DNA of 64,000 bases from Phocoena phocoena (GCF_963924675.1 NC_089220.1:155532270-155596269); one strand, 5' to 3'. Positions 22,836 to 35,020 are shown, numbered from the stretch's first letter. The notes: a model not told the origin generated them from the letters alone. Program-made: numbers and translations.

Positions 22836-23865
22836 CTTTTTTAAAACTGAGGCATAATTGGCTATAACATTATATTACCTTCAGGTGTACAACATAATGA
22901 TTTGATATTTGTATATATTCTGAAATGATCACTACAGTAAGTCTAGTTAACGTCTATCACCATATACATTTACAAATTTTTCCCTTGTGATGAGAACTTT
23001 TAAGATCTACTCTCTTAGCAATCTTCAAATATGCAATACATGCATGCTGTACCTCACATCTCTGTGACTTACTCATTTTACAAATGGAAGTTTGTAACCC
23101 TTCACCTATTTGGTCCACACCCTGCCTCTAGCAACCACCAGGATTTCTTTGTTTTTAGTATAATATTCCACTGTGTATATATACCACAATTTCTTTATCC
23201 ATTCATCCACTGACAGACATTTAAATTGTTTCTATGTCTTGACTATTGTGAATAATGCTGCAATAAACATAGGAGTACAGATATCAAGAGAATGGTTTTG
23301 TCTCCTTTGGATATATATCAGGAAATGGGACTGCTGGATTATATGGTAGTTCTTTTAATTAATTAAATTAATTAAATTTATTGAGGAACCTCCATATTGT
23401 TTTCCATAGTGGCTATACCAACTTACATTCCCACCAACAATGCCCAAGGGTTCCTTTTCCCCACATTCTCACCAGCATTTATCTTTTGTCTTTTTGATAA
23501 CTGCCATCCTAGACAGTTGTGAGATATCTCATTATGATTTTGATTTGCATTTCCCTGATTATTAGTGGTGGTGGATACCATTTCATGTGCCTGTTAGCCA
23601 TTTACATGTCTTCTTTGGAAAAATGTCTATTCAGAGCTTCTGCTCATTTTTTAATTGGTTTGTTTTCTTGTTGTTGAGTTCCTTAAATATTTGGATAGTA
23701 ACCCCTTATCAGATGTATTTTTTACAAATATTTTCTCCCATTCCATAGACTTTCTCTTCACTCACTGATATTTTTTCTTGGCTATGCAGAAGATTTTTAG
23801 TTTGATACAGTCCCACTTGTCTATTTTTGCTTTTGTAGCCTGTACTTTTGGGATGTATAGATTTC
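22836..23865 (-). mobile_element. Old L1 3' end, antisense (second of two)
   Basis: Restarts the same order as the preceding element: 'gaggcataattggctataac', 'aggtgtacaacataatgat', 'agtctagttaacgtctatc', 'gtgatgagaacttttaagat', then the reversed ORF2 end 'ttatccattcatccactg', 'aataatgctgcaataaac', 'ttcccaccaacaatgccc', 'gatttgcatttccctgat' and 'aaaatgtctattcagagc', up to 'tagtttgatacagtcccact'. It is a separate insertion adjacent to the first, not one element. Confidence 0.85.
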
Positions 23866-26800
23866 TATTTTTTGTTTTAAAATTGCAAATATTCTATTTC
23901 ATGTTCTAGAACAAAATCAAACAATATATCCTAATTTATAGTAAAATGTTAAAGTTAATAATGCCCTTACACAGTCTCATGACCTAAGGGTAACGATTAC
24001 TAACTCTCAGTTATTTATTTTTCTAGACCCTATATAATATTTAGGAAAACACACATATGCTTATATGCATGTATATTGTGTCAGAAAATTACAATATGTA
24101 AAGTTTAAATGTATACATAATTTACTATTATAAAAGTGAAATAGCACTTTCAATTTTCCTAAGCCCAATTTAAAGTTCTAACAATTATTTTATCCCAATT
24201 TTCTTAAACGATTTTTGTCTACTTAACTCTATAGCATTAATTGGTGACAACGCTTGTTTTTCCCCTTGGGGTATGTGGCCTTACAATGTTTTTTGTTTGT
24301 TTTGTTTTTGATGCACAGGACTTGCTTCTTCAACGACATTGTATATTTTTTGAGGACAAAAATGTTTCATAGCTTAACAATTAGTAAAAGACATTGAAAA
24401 TTAATTATAAGCTTTCAAGAACATTTATTAATGGCACAATGAAGTGTTTTTAAATTTAAACTCACATAAACATGTAAAGTAATTTTTTTCATAAATTGGT
24501 CACAAATCAATGTGAATATAGGGGTATTAGATGATAGCAAAATTAGTGAAACAATGGGTAACTACTTACTGGCCATCTACCTACTTACTTCTAGCCAACA
24601 AAATATATGTGCTTCATATGAAAGGTATGTTAGCTGAAAACAATGGGAAAATTTTGCAAATATTTAAGGAAGAGTTTAACACAGAGCATCAAATCAGCCA
24701 AAGATCAGTCAAAGTCAGCCAACAATCATTTTAATCATTCATTCATCAGTTAAAAAACTTTAACTCATTCACACAGTTAACTTTTCCCAGCAAGGAGATT
24801 TTTTTTTTTTTTAAACAGGAAATGGCTTACCCTATCCTATAGGAAAATTTAATCAAGGTAACTTTGGAAGGAGGTTGAAGCAGTGTGAATTTGAATCTTT
24901 CAGCACATAAAATGGTAGAATAAAATTCAGAGTACCTTTCTAGTCATCACAGCTTATTTCATTTCTGTCCCTACACAAACACAGGTCGTGAGTCTTCTTT
25001 TATGACAGATACATAAGATTCCTAGCATGACAACAGTTCCCAGTCATTCTAATGAGGTGTTTGATATCAGGGAAAACTGAAAACTAGAGACAAAACGGAA
25101 AGAAAAAAGATTCTGACATCCTTATGGCTAGATGCTGGATAGTCTCATCTGAATAGAGGAGACATGTTCCCTAAAAGGTTACTTGGATACAACCTCAAAT
25201 TATGGAGAATTCTTCAATGAACAATATAAATGCCCTATTTCTTTAACAACCAGCTATACAGAAAGAATAAAAACAACAATAATGAAAACAATGAAAGGAA
25301 AATAATAATTTTAAATTGTCTAGAAGACAATATATTTTATCATTTTATCATCTCTGTCTCCCATAATGATGTTATTCTTAACGATTGAAACTAAAGAAAT
25401 GGTCTGTAATAAAAAAACACCAGGTTCAGCAGGAACATTTAATTGATTTTCATCCTTGCAAATGTATTTTCAACAGTCTTGTGATTCAGAGATACAATTA
25501 GAATGCTTATCTTTCATTCTTTCAAAAAGAAGGTCATATTTCTGGCAGAGAGGAACTGTAATGATTTTGCTTTATATTTTTTTATTTTTTGTATCTGTAG
25601 TACGTTTCACCTCCTACTGACATCTAATTGAAAATAAAACTCTTTTTGGAATGCATTATGAGCCAGAAAATTGGTTGGAATATGGATCTTCATTGATAAT
25701 TGCTTCATTCAAGAATGGTCAAAACTTTGTATCTATATAAAAACATCTTTGATATGAAAAATTCACTGCAGAATGCCACTTAGAAAATTAATACATGCTG
25801 TGGAAGGAATTTATGCAAGATGGTTAAGATGATAATCTTGTAGTATCTCATTATTTTGTTAATTCTATATCTATGGCTTCTTCTGTAAGATTCTTCTCGA
25901 AGTTAAAGACATAACATATTAAAATTGAATTCTTCCCTCTATGTTTAAAAAGCTTCAGAAAATGAATAACTTTCATACTACATAAAATACATTTCCTCAC
26001 ATAGACTGCTCATAAATTGAGGAGAGCCAAAGACAATTCTTTCTAGTAATTTCTAAACTGCATTTCAGCCCTTGCTATGCTAAAAAATATACTAATTGAT
26101 TTCAAAGAGAAAAGTAAAGGTTCTTGAAGACAAATAATTAAAACAACAGATTTTTACAAAAGCATAACATCCAGAGAGAACCTAAACTTGTATCAAACTA
26201 AATAATCAAGGGAGTGTGTGAGATTATAAATGTATTTTTTTTAGTACTATAAGGAAAATGTTTACCTTTAACAGAATCTCTTCATGAACTAAGGTGAGAA
26301 TTTCAAAAAGAAGGACAAGAGAACTAGGGCATGGTATGTATATTGGGGAATGAAGTAAAGTACCAGAATATTGAAGTTTAGATGGGGAACAAAAGAAAAC
26401 TACAGGAGATATGTATTTGGAAGATGAAAAAAAGAAAGTATTCAATTGCATATCATGTATGTTGGAGCATTTTGGGTGAAACTAACTTTATGACTAGGTG
26501 GTAGATTGTCTCATTTCAACAGATGGGTCACATTCTTCTAGTGGGCATTTGATTAAATGTAGGGACAAGGAAAAGGGCTAATATCACCAATTCTATTGGA
26601 TTGTGCAATAAATCTGAGGAAGGTGAATAGAAAGTAAAGACTTTAAAGGAAGTAAAGATTTTAAAGGAAGAAAGTAAAGATTTTAAAGGAAGAAACAAAA
26701 TTGTCAATCACACATATTTTTGCCTATATGAAAACATAAAAGAATTACTTGGTAAAATTTTAGATTAATAAAAGATTTTAACAACATTGCTAGAAATATG

Positions 26801-26879
26801 AGTAATATAAGTATAAACTGCATCTCCATACAATGCAATAAATACTAGAAAATGATAGTTTAGAATATATTTTTAATTT
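23866..26879. other. Unclassified AT-rich DNA
   Basis: About 3 kb without SINE, recognisable L1 or gene. Only short frames occur. A small minisatellite lies at 26631-26694. Confidence 0.5.
26631..26694 (+). repeat. Three-copy minisatellite
   Basis: The core 'agtaaaga(c/t)tttaaagga' starts at 26633, 26651 and 26673, with spacings of 18 and 22 bases. The third copy has gained 'agaa' before the core. Confidence 0.85.
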
Positions 26880-26899
26880 CCCAAAGCATATGTGTGGCT

Positions 26900-27050
26900 G
26901 TGTAATTGATAGTAGCAAATATATATTTATGAAAATATATATTCTTTCAAAATACACATCTGTTTATTTATTTACACATACTATATATAATATTATATAT
27001 TATGCATTATATATCATATATATTATATATCATATAATATACAAGTGTGT
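26900..27050. repeat. AT-rich low-complexity block
   Basis: Dense 'atatat' and 'ttatatatcatat' units with local self-complementarity, just upstream of the truncated L1. Frames across it are low complexity. Confidence 0.85.
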
Positions 27051-27215
27051 TGATTCTGGCCTGAGGTGGAATAGGAATGGGGAGAAACAGGTCACCAAAT
27101 GGATTCAGACTTTCAAAAGTATGGGGTGCACAAACCAGCTTTACAATAAATGCTAAAGGAACTTCTCTAGGCAGGAAACACAAGAGAAGGAAAAGACCTA
27201 CAAAAACAAATCCAA

Positions 27216-27424
27216 GGGCTTCCCTGGTGGCGCAGTGGTTGAGAGTCCGCCTGCCGATGCAGGGGACACGGGTTCGTGCCCCGGTCCAGGAGGATCCCAC
27301 ATGCCGCGGAGCGGCTGGGCCCGTGAGCCATGGCCACTGAGCCTGTGCGTCCCGAGCCTGTGCTCCACAATGGGAGAGGCCACAGCAGTGAGAGGTCTGT
27401 GTACCGCAAAAAAAAAAAAACAAA
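27216..27424 (+). mobile_element. CHR-type SINE nested in L1
   Basis: Roughly 200-base form, head 'gggcttccctggtggcgcag', B-box-like 'ggttcgtgcccc', 3' motif 'gtgagaggtctgtgtaccgc', A tail interrupted by C. 'aaaaacaaatccaa' flanks it exactly at 27202-27215 and 27425-27438, and joining across it restores the L1 linker order, so it landed after the L1. The 154-, 87- and 80-codon frames here are readings of SINE plus L1. Confidence 0.97.
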
Positions 27425-27451
27425 AAAAACAAATCCAAAACCATTAAGAAA

Positions 27452-30400
27452 ATGGTAATGGGAACATACATATAATTACCTTAAATGTAAATAGATTAAA
27501 TGCTCCAACCAAAAGACACAGACTGGCTCAACGGATACAAAAACAAGACCCGTATATATGCTGTCTACAAGAGCCTCACTTCAGACCTAAGGACACATAC
27601 AGACAGAAAGTGAGGAGATGGAAAAAGATACTCCATGCAAATTGAAATCAAAGGAAAGCTGGAGTAGCAATTCTCATATCAGACAAAATAGACTTTAAAA
27701 CAAAGACTATTATAAGAGACAAAGAAGGACACTACATAATGATCAAGGGATCAGTCCAAGAAGATATAACAAGCACCCAACATAGCAGCACCTCAATACA
27801 TAAGGCAAATGCTAACAGCCATAAAAGGGGAAATTCACAGTAACACAATAACAATAGGGGACTTTTAACACCCAACTTTTATCAATGGACAGACCATCCA
27901 AAATGAAAATAAATAAGGCAACACAAGCTTTAAATGACACATTAAACAAGATGGAATTAATTGTTATATATAGGACATTCCATCCAAAAACAACAAAATA
28001 CACTTTCTTCTCAAGTGATCATGGAACATTCTCCAGGATAGATCATATCTTGGATCACAAATCAAGCCTTGGTAAATTTAAGAAAATTGAAATCATATCA
28101 AGTATCTTTTCTGACCAAAACGTTATGAGACTAGATATCAATTACAGGAAAAAATCTGTAAAAAATACAAACACATGGAAGCTAAACAATACACTACTAA
28201 ATAACCAAGAGATCACTGAAGAAATCAAAGAAGAAATCAACAAATACCTAGAAAAAAATGACAATGAAAACACAACGACCCAAAACCTAATGGATGCAGC
28301 AAAAGCAGTTCTAAGAGGGAAGTTTATAGCAATACAATCCTACCTTAAGAAACAAGAAACATCTCAAATAAACAACCTAACCTTACACCTAAAGCAATTA
28401 GAGAAAGAAGAACAAAAAAACCCAAAGTTAGCAGAAGGAAAGAAATCATATAGATCAGAGCAGAAATAAATGAAATAGAAACGAAGAAAACAATAGCAAA
28501 GATCAATAAAACTAAAAGCTGGTTCTTTGAGAAGATAAACAAAATTGATAAACCACTAGCCAGACTCATCAAGAAAAAAAGGGACATGACTCAAATCAAC
28601 AGAATTAGAAATGAAAAAGGAGAAGTAACAACTGACACTGCAGAAGTACAAAGACTCATGAGAGATTACTACAAGCAACTCTATCCCAATAAAATGGACA
28701 ACCAGGAAGAAATGGACAAATTCTTAGAAAAGCACAACATTCTGAGACTGAAGCAGGAAGAAATAGAAAATATGAACAGACCAATCACAAGCACTGAAAT
28801 TGAAACTGTGATTAAAAATCTTCCAACAAACAAAAGCACCAGACCAGATGGCTTCACAGGCAAATTCTATCAAGCATTTAGAGAAGAGCTAACACCTATC
28901 CTTCTCAAACTCTTCCAAAATATAGCAGAGGGAGGAACACTCCCAAACTCATTCTATGAGGCCACCATCACCCTGATACCAAAACCAGACAAAGATGTCA
29001 CAAAGAAAGAAAGCTACAGGTCAATATCACTGATGAACATAGATGCAAAAATCCTCAACAAAATACTAGCAAACAGAATCCAACAGCACATTAAAAGGAT
29101 CATAAACCATGATCAAGTGGGTTTTATCCCAGGAATGCAAGGATTCTTCAATATAGGCAAATCAGTCAATGTGATACACCATATTAACAAACTGAAGGAT
29201 AAAACACATATGATCATCTCAATAGATGCAGAAAAAGCTTTCGACCAAATTCAATACCCATTTACGATAAAAACTCTCCAGAAAGTACGCATAGAAGGAA
29301 CTTACCTCAACATACTAAAGGCCATATATGATAAACCCACAGCCAACATCATTCTCAATGGTGAAAAACTGAAACCATTTCCTCTAAAATCAGTAACAAG
29401 ACAAGGATGGCCACTTTCACCATTATTATTCAACATAGTTTTGGAAGTTTTAGCCATAGAAATCAGAGAAGAAAAAGAAATAAAAGGAATCCAAATTGGA
29501 AAAGAAGAAGAAAAGCTGCAGTGTTTGCATATGACATGCTACTATACATAGAGAACCCTAAAGATGCTACCAGAAAACTACTAGAGCTAATCAATGAATT
29601 TGGTAAAGTAGCAGGATACAAAATTAATGCACAGTAATCTCTTGCATTCCTATACAATAATGATGAAAAATCTGAAAGAGAAATTAAGGAAACACTCCCA
29701 CTAACCATTGCTAAAAAAGAATAAAATACCTAGGAATAAACCTACCTAAGGAGACAAAAAGCCTGTATGCAGAAAACTATAAGACACTGATGAAAGAAAT
29801 TAAAGATGATATAAACAGATGGAGAGATACACCATCTTCTTGGATTGAAACAATCAATACTGTGAAAATGACTATACTACCCAAAGCAATCTACAGATCC
29901 AATGCAATCCCTGTCAAACTACTAATGGCATTTTTCACAGAACTAGGACAAAAAATTTCACAATTTGTATGGACACACAAAAGACTCCGAATAGACAATG
30001 CAATCTTGAGAAAGAAAAATGGAGCTGAAGGAATCAGGCTCCCTGACTTCAGACTATACTACAAAGCTACAGTAATCAAGACAGTATGGTACTGGCAAAA
30101 AAGCAGAAATATAGACCAATGGAACAGGAAAGAAAGGCCAGAGATAAACCCACACACATATGGTCACCTTATCTTTGATAAAGGAGACAATATACAATGG
30201 AGAAAAGACAGACTCTTCAATAAGTGGTGCTGGGAAAACTGGACAGCTTCCATGTAAAAGAATGAAATTAGAACACTTCCTAACACCATACACAAAAATA
30301 AACTCCAAATGGATTAGAGACCTAAATGTAAGGCCAGACACTATAAAATTCTTAGAGGAAAACGTAGGAAGAACACTCTATGACATAAATCACAGAAAGA

Positions 30401-31218
30401 TTCTTTTTGATTCACCTCCTAGAGAAATGGAAATAAAAACAAACAAAAAAAACAAATGGGACCTAATGAAACTTAAAAGATTTTGCACAGCAAAGGAAAC
30501 CATAAAGAAGACGAAAAGACAACCCTAAGAATGGAAGAAAATATTTGCAAACAAAGCAACTGACTAAGGATTAATCTCCAAAATATACAAGTAGCTCAAT
30601 GTCAAAAATACAAAGAACCCAATCCAAAAGTGGGCAGAAGATCTAAATAGACATTTCTACAAAGAAGATATACAGATTGCCAACAAACACATTAAAGGAT
30701 GCTCAGCATCACTAATCATTAGAGAACTGCAAATCAAAACTACAATGAGGTATCACCTCACACAGGTTAGAATGGCCATCATCAAAATATCTACAAAACA
30801 ATAAATGCTGGAGAGGGTGTGGAGAAAAGGGAACCCTCTTGCACTGTTGGTGGGAAGGTAAATTGATACAGCCACTATGCAGAATATGGAGGTTCCTTAA
30901 AAAAATCTAAAAATAGAACTACCATATTACCCAGCAATCCCACTACTGGTCATATACCCTGAAAAAACTATAATTCAAAAAGAGTCATGTACCACAATGT
31001 TCACTGCAGCACTATTTACAATAACCAGGATATGGAAGCAACCTAAGTGTCCATTGACAGATGAATGGATAAAGAAGATGTGGCACATACATACAATTGA
31101 ATATTACTCAGCCATAAAAAGAAATGAAATTGAGTTATTTGTAGTGAGGTGGATGGACCTAGAGTCTGTCACACAGAGTGAAGTAAGTCAGAAAGTGAAA
31201 AGAAAGAACGTGTGCTAA
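27452..31218 (+). pseudogene. L1 ORF2 pseudogene (endonuclease and reverse transcriptase)
   Basis: ORF2p nicks target DNA and reverse-transcribes L1 or SINE RNA. Here the start 'MVMGTYI' meets a stop at once. Endonuclease motif NVNRLNAP and ICCLQEPHF follow, with the catalytic-type Glu codon at 27571-27573. The frame is then stopped and resumes at 27885-28469 (HGTFSRIDHILDHKSSLGK) and 28586-29551 (reverse transcriptase, with [20 protein letters not shown] and [17 protein letters not shown]). A frameshift precedes the catalytic FADD box, which reads FAYD (29524-29535). Later pieces at 29790-30257, 30160-30528 and 30997-31218 (WKQPKCPLTDEWIKKMW) complete the C-terminus. Total span about 1255 codons, the usual ORF2 size. 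It cannot give a working protein. Confidence 0.93.
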
Positions 31219-31470
31219 CACATATATATGGACTCTAAAAAAAAAAAAAAAAAAAAAGTGGTTATAATGAACCTAGGGGCAGGACAGAAATAAAGATGCA
31301 GATGTAGAGAATGGACTTGAGGACATGCAGAGGGGCAATGGTAGGCTGGGATGAAGTGTGAGAGTAGCATTGACACATATACACTATCAAATGTAAAATA
31401 GATAACTAGTGGGAATCAGGTACATTGCACACGGAGATCAGCTTGGTGCTTTGTGACCACCCAGAGGAGT

Positions 31471-31493
31471 GGGATAGGGAGGGTGGGAGGGAG
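31471..31493 (+). other. G-rich tract in L1 3' UTR (quadruplex-like)
   Basis: Five runs of three G separated by 1-3 bases: 'gggatagggagggtggg' then 'aggg'. L1 3' UTRs are known to carry a conserved polypurine tract able to form a quadruplex. The matching C-rich block in the antisense L1 lies at 55988-56007. Confidence 0.8.
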
Positions 31494-31639
31494 ATGCAGG
31501 AGGGAGGGGATATGGATATATATGTATACATAGAGCTGATTCACTTAGTCATACAGCAGAAACTAACACAACATTGTAAAGCAGTTATATTCCAATGAAG
31601 ATGTTAAAGAAAAAAAAAGTAAGTGCAGGCCTGCTATGA

Positions 31640-31909
31640 TTTCACTTCGGTTAGAAATGATTTCCTATACACACTACTATCTATAAAATTGATAACTAAT
31701 AAGGACCTACTGCATAACACAGGGAATGCTACTCAATACTCTGTAATGACCTATATGGGAAAAGAATCTAAAGAAGAGTTGATATATGTATATCTATTAC
31801 AGGTTCACTTTGCTGTATAGCAGAAACTAACACAACACTGTAAATCAACTATACTCCAATGAAAATTAATTTAAAAATAAATAAATAAATCTATTGACAA
31901 AAAAAAAAG
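31640..31909 (+). mobile_element. L1 3' UTR fragment of a different subfamily
   Basis: 'aaggacctactgcataacac', 'tactctgtaatgacctatat', 'tatagcagaaactaacacaa' and 'aatcaactatactccaatga' are the end of an artiodactyl/cetacean L1 3' UTR, with an 'aaataaataaat' and A tail. It follows directly after the preceding L1 but repeats the same 3' terminal region with different wording, so it is another copy. Confidence 0.85.
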
Positions 31910-32399
31910 AAGTGATATCCTAGATAAAAGGTTTTTCTGAGTGTATGATTAAGGCAAGACAAACTATATATAACTGAATAAACTATAGAGATGATTCTTC
32001 TTACCACTATGGATGCTCTGTTGCTGTTGTTTCTCTTCTGTGTGTGTGTGTTTTTAATCAGAGATTCACTTTGATTAACAAAAAACTAAGAGTATAACCA
32101 AAATACTACCCCATAAGAAACTTGAGAAGGAAATAGGAATGTTCAATAGAATAAATAACAAGAAGCTTACATTAGTAATTAGGCCATCTGGATTCTAATC
32201 TCTGTATTGGTTATCTATAATATTGAAAGGTCAGATCGCCAGCATTTAAATAGTATATGGATGCTAGTTCATCTTTCAAAAGCATGCAGAGGTATTTTAA
32301 TTGAATCTGGCTAATATTTTGAGAATAGACTACAGCAAAGTAAGAGTCAAACATGGAGATTAAAAAAACAAGGTTATTGTGAATAATCCATTGAAGATG
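31910..32399. other. Unclassified DNA
   Basis: Includes a short (TG)n at 32040-32051. No gene or clear repeat. Confidence 0.45.
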
Positions 32400-32590
32400 A
32401 TGGTACTCAGCCCAGAGTGAAGGCAGTAGAGACAGCAAGAAATGGTCAGAATCTGGAGGTAGTGGAGACAATGGATCTTGGTTTGATTGAATATGGATGT
32501 GAGAGAAAAAGAGAAATTAAAGGTAGCTCTAAAAGTTTTGACCTGAGCCACTGGAAGGATGGTGTTATCAACAGAATGGCAGCTGAGAGC
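32400..32590. repeat. L2-like ancient repeat
   Basis: 'aaggtagctctaaaagtttt', 'tgacctgagccactggaagg' and 'atggtgttatcaacagaatg' follow the order of an old LINE-type consensus (aaggtttttggcctgagcaactggaaggatgg). Frames at 32211-32649 on both strands are accidental readings of it. Confidence 0.5.
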
Positions 32591-32599
32591 AAGACTGCC

Positions 32600-32830
32600 T
32601 GATGCCAACTGGTTGCATAATTTAGAACCTTGGCTCTGCCACACACCATGTGATTTTGAACAAGTTACTTAACTTTTTTGTGCCTCCTTTTCCTTATAGG
32701 TGAAAAGGAGTTGGTCGTATTATTACTATATAAAGTTGTTAAATAAGTGAGAGAATTTATGTACAGTATTTAGAACAGTAGGTGGTACATAATAAACCCT
32801 CAATAAATTATATTTTCTATTATTTTTTGA
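32600..32830 (+). repeat. MIR element
   Basis: Well-preserved order: 'cttggctctgccacacacc', 'atgtgattttgaacaagtta', 'cttaacttttttgtgcctcc', 'gttgttaaataagtgagag' and 'cagtaggtggtacataataa', then 'ccctcaataaatta'. This is nearly the whole MIR core and 3' part, plus orientation. Confidence 0.85.
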
Positions 32831-33189
32831 AATCCAGCCGGAGAACAAAGACTCTGGCTAATATCTTTATGTAGACAGAGAGGTAGTACTACAGTCAGAT
32901 AGGAAGTTCTGATGTCACAGTCCACAGGCTAAGGATCACTACATTTGTGCAAAATCAAGCCATTGAATGTACTTCCTAATCTGCTTAATTAGATCCCATG
33001 TTTGCTCAACCAAATGAGTAAACTGGCTGCCATGAAATTTGCCTCCAAATGGACTATGACTAATGGATACCAAAATGGATGGTTTAGTGGCAGCGTTTAG
33101 TCTCAATCAATGTATCTAACACGGAATCTTCTGAGTTTCCACTCCTGTGTTTAAAAACAAAAAAGGTTAAATTGTTGCATGATGGTGGA

Positions 33190-33400
33190 CTCCAGTTGGA
33201 CAAACTTGGTTTCCGTTTATGTCTTCACCACTCACGCACTGTGTGACATTCAGTTCCCTCATTTATGAATGGACATAAGAGTGTTAATAATCCCATGGAA
33301 TTATTCAGTGGACTAAATGAAATGATGAATGTAAATTACAGCATAGTGCTAAGAGTATAGTAATTGTTCAGTAAGTGTTAACTTTTATTATAATGATGAT
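33190..33400 (+). repeat. MIR element, more decayed
   Basis: 'caccactcacgcactgtgtg', 'agttccctcatttatgaatg', 'attcagtggactaaatgaaa' and 'agcatagtgctaagagtata', then 'gttcagtaagtgtta', match MIR order. Confidence 0.75.
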
Positions 33401-34520
33401 GATAAAATTCTGATGATGATAAATGGAATCAAGCTGCACAGTCATTTATGAATTGGTAATCAAAAAATGACAAAGTTATTTGCTATAACATTCTCTAAGT
33501 TCTACTAACTTTTAAAAGTTCAATAGAGAAAATTATTCATGAGTGTTTAATAATGGAATCAGGTGCCACAACCCTCACATAGATAAAATATTTTAGGTTT
33601 TTATATGGCTCCCAGACAACATACCTCCTGCTACTTTTTCCCCATTCTTTTTCTAAGAAGAATAACATATTAAGTTTTATGTATATGTTAGAATCCTTTA
33701 GGACTACTTAATCTCTTTTTGAAGCACTGTAGAAAGTAATGAGATCCCCAAAGAAAGCCTGAGGGCCTCTAAATAACCAGAAAGGAACAGCTAATCTCTT
33801 ACAACCAAGCCTTGTAAAATAGCAATTTGTTCATTAATGATAGAAATAAAGCATTTTCACTTGAGGATTAATCATCATCTTCCATAAAACAAAATCACCT
33901 TCTGCTTACATGTGAAAAGAAACACAGACTGCGCTATAGTTAGTGGAGTAAATCTTGCATAATACACCAGTATTAACAGTGCTGTTTTTAAAAAAAGAAA
34001 GAAGGAAAGAAAATCTCATTAGCACCTTATATTATGGAGCATTTAAGGTAATCAGCAAAGGAAGGGGGTCTTTCAGTGCAATTAGTGGCTGTTAAATTTA
34101 GAGAAAATTAGAGGGGCTATTCTCTTTCCAGTTCCTTGTCAACTTTGTCTCAAACGGGCTAAATTTTTTAAGGGCTGGTTCATTAAGAAACAATCAAAGC
34201 AGCTGTAGTTCTCCATGTTAAAATAAGAGCCAGCATATTTTATGCCTCTAGGCAACCCAGTGGGACACTAAGGGGATGTTTCCCAGCATAGCAATTTTTT
34301 TCTTTTTTTTTTTACCCCTGAATGCCTGCAGGACTAGGTTCCTAAAATAGTAAATATTTGTATCATACTTTGTACTTGAATTATACTTTCTTTATTTTTT
34401 CTCACCTTATACACTTCATATTTGTGCAAGACTTTGTATTTACAAAGAGGCCTACAATCATTTCCTTGGGCTATTACTTACAACAATCAAATGGGGAAAT
34501 TAAGTGCTGTATTAAACCTG
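33401..34520. other. Repeat-free DNA, possible conserved non-coding segment
   Basis: No gene or recognised repeat. 33880-34270 is rich in homeodomain-like cores ('gcaattagtgg', 'ggtaatcag', 'ttaatcatc') and is less AT-biased than its neighbours. That is compatible with an old regulatory element, but this is inference from composition only. Confidence 0.35.
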
Positions 34521-34534
34521 TTTTAAAGAAGGAG

Positions 34535-34840
34535 GGCTTCCCTTGTGCACTGGTTGAGAATCTGCCTGCCAATGCAGGGAACATGGGTTCGAGCCCTGGG
34601 CCGGGAAGATCCCACGTGTCGCGGAGCCACTAAGCCCGTGAGCCACAACCAGTGAACCTGTGTGCCACAACTACCAAAGCCCGTGCGCCTAGAGCCCATG
34701 CTCCGCAACAAGAGAAGTCACTGCAATGAGAAGCTCGCGCACTGCAACAAAGAGTAGCCCCCGCTCGCTGCAACTAGAGAAAGCCCACGCATAGCAACGA
34801 AGACCCACACAGCCAAAAATAAATAAATAAAATAAATAAA
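34535..34840 (+). mobile_element. Long-form CHR SINE, older copy
   Basis: Head reads 'gcttcccttgtgcactgg', so about three bases of the A-box region are lost. B-box-like 'gggttcgagccc' is intact. Extended part 'gcaacaaagagtagccc', 'gcaactagagaaagccc' and 'gcaacgaagacccacac', tail 'aaataaataaaataaat'. Flanks 'ttttaaagaagga' and 'tttataaaaaagga' are only roughly alike, fitting greater age. Confidence 0.93.
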
Positions 34841-34863
34841 TTTATAAAAAAGGATGGAAACGC

Positions 34864-35020
34864 CTATATCTATCCAACTATCTATCTACCTATATACCTA
34901 TCTACCATCTATCATCTATATTTAATATTTATCATCTATCAATATCTGTATCTATCCAACCATCCATCCATTTTTTAACATCTGTCTATCAATATCTATC
35001 AATCTATCTATGATATTAGG
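34864..35020. repeat. Interrupted (TATC)n tract
   Basis: Many imperfect 'tatc' and 'catc' units ('ctatctatctacctatatacc', 'catccatccattt') follow the SINE tail directly. Heavily interrupted, so an old microsatellite. Confidence 0.85.

Larger units (their letters stand above)
27125..31618 (+). mobile_element. 5'-truncated L1 (about 4.3 kb without its SINE), ORF2 broken
   Basis: Begins within the ORF1-ORF2 linker ('ccagctttacaataaatgc'), runs through endonuclease, reverse transcriptase and C-terminus, then a 3' UTR with an internal A run (31238-31257), a G-rich tract (31471-31493) and 'tccaatgaagatgttaaag' before the final A tail. The same linker in the antisense L1 at 55.86-62.99 kb gave the comparison. 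A CHR SINE sits in the linker. I could not find a convincing target duplication. Sequence between 27051 and 27124 is not L1 that I recognise. Confidence 0.95.

Noticed and set aside
27007..27471. 154-codon minus frame and overlapping frames as a possible gene
   Set aside because: It is a reading through the CHR SINE and flanking L1 linker. The same peptide-like strings recur at every SINE copy.
28586..29551. 321-codon reverse transcriptase frame as a novel active enzyme or defence system
   Set aside because: It is the middle of L1 ORF2, broken on both sides, with the catalytic box mutated and out of frame.
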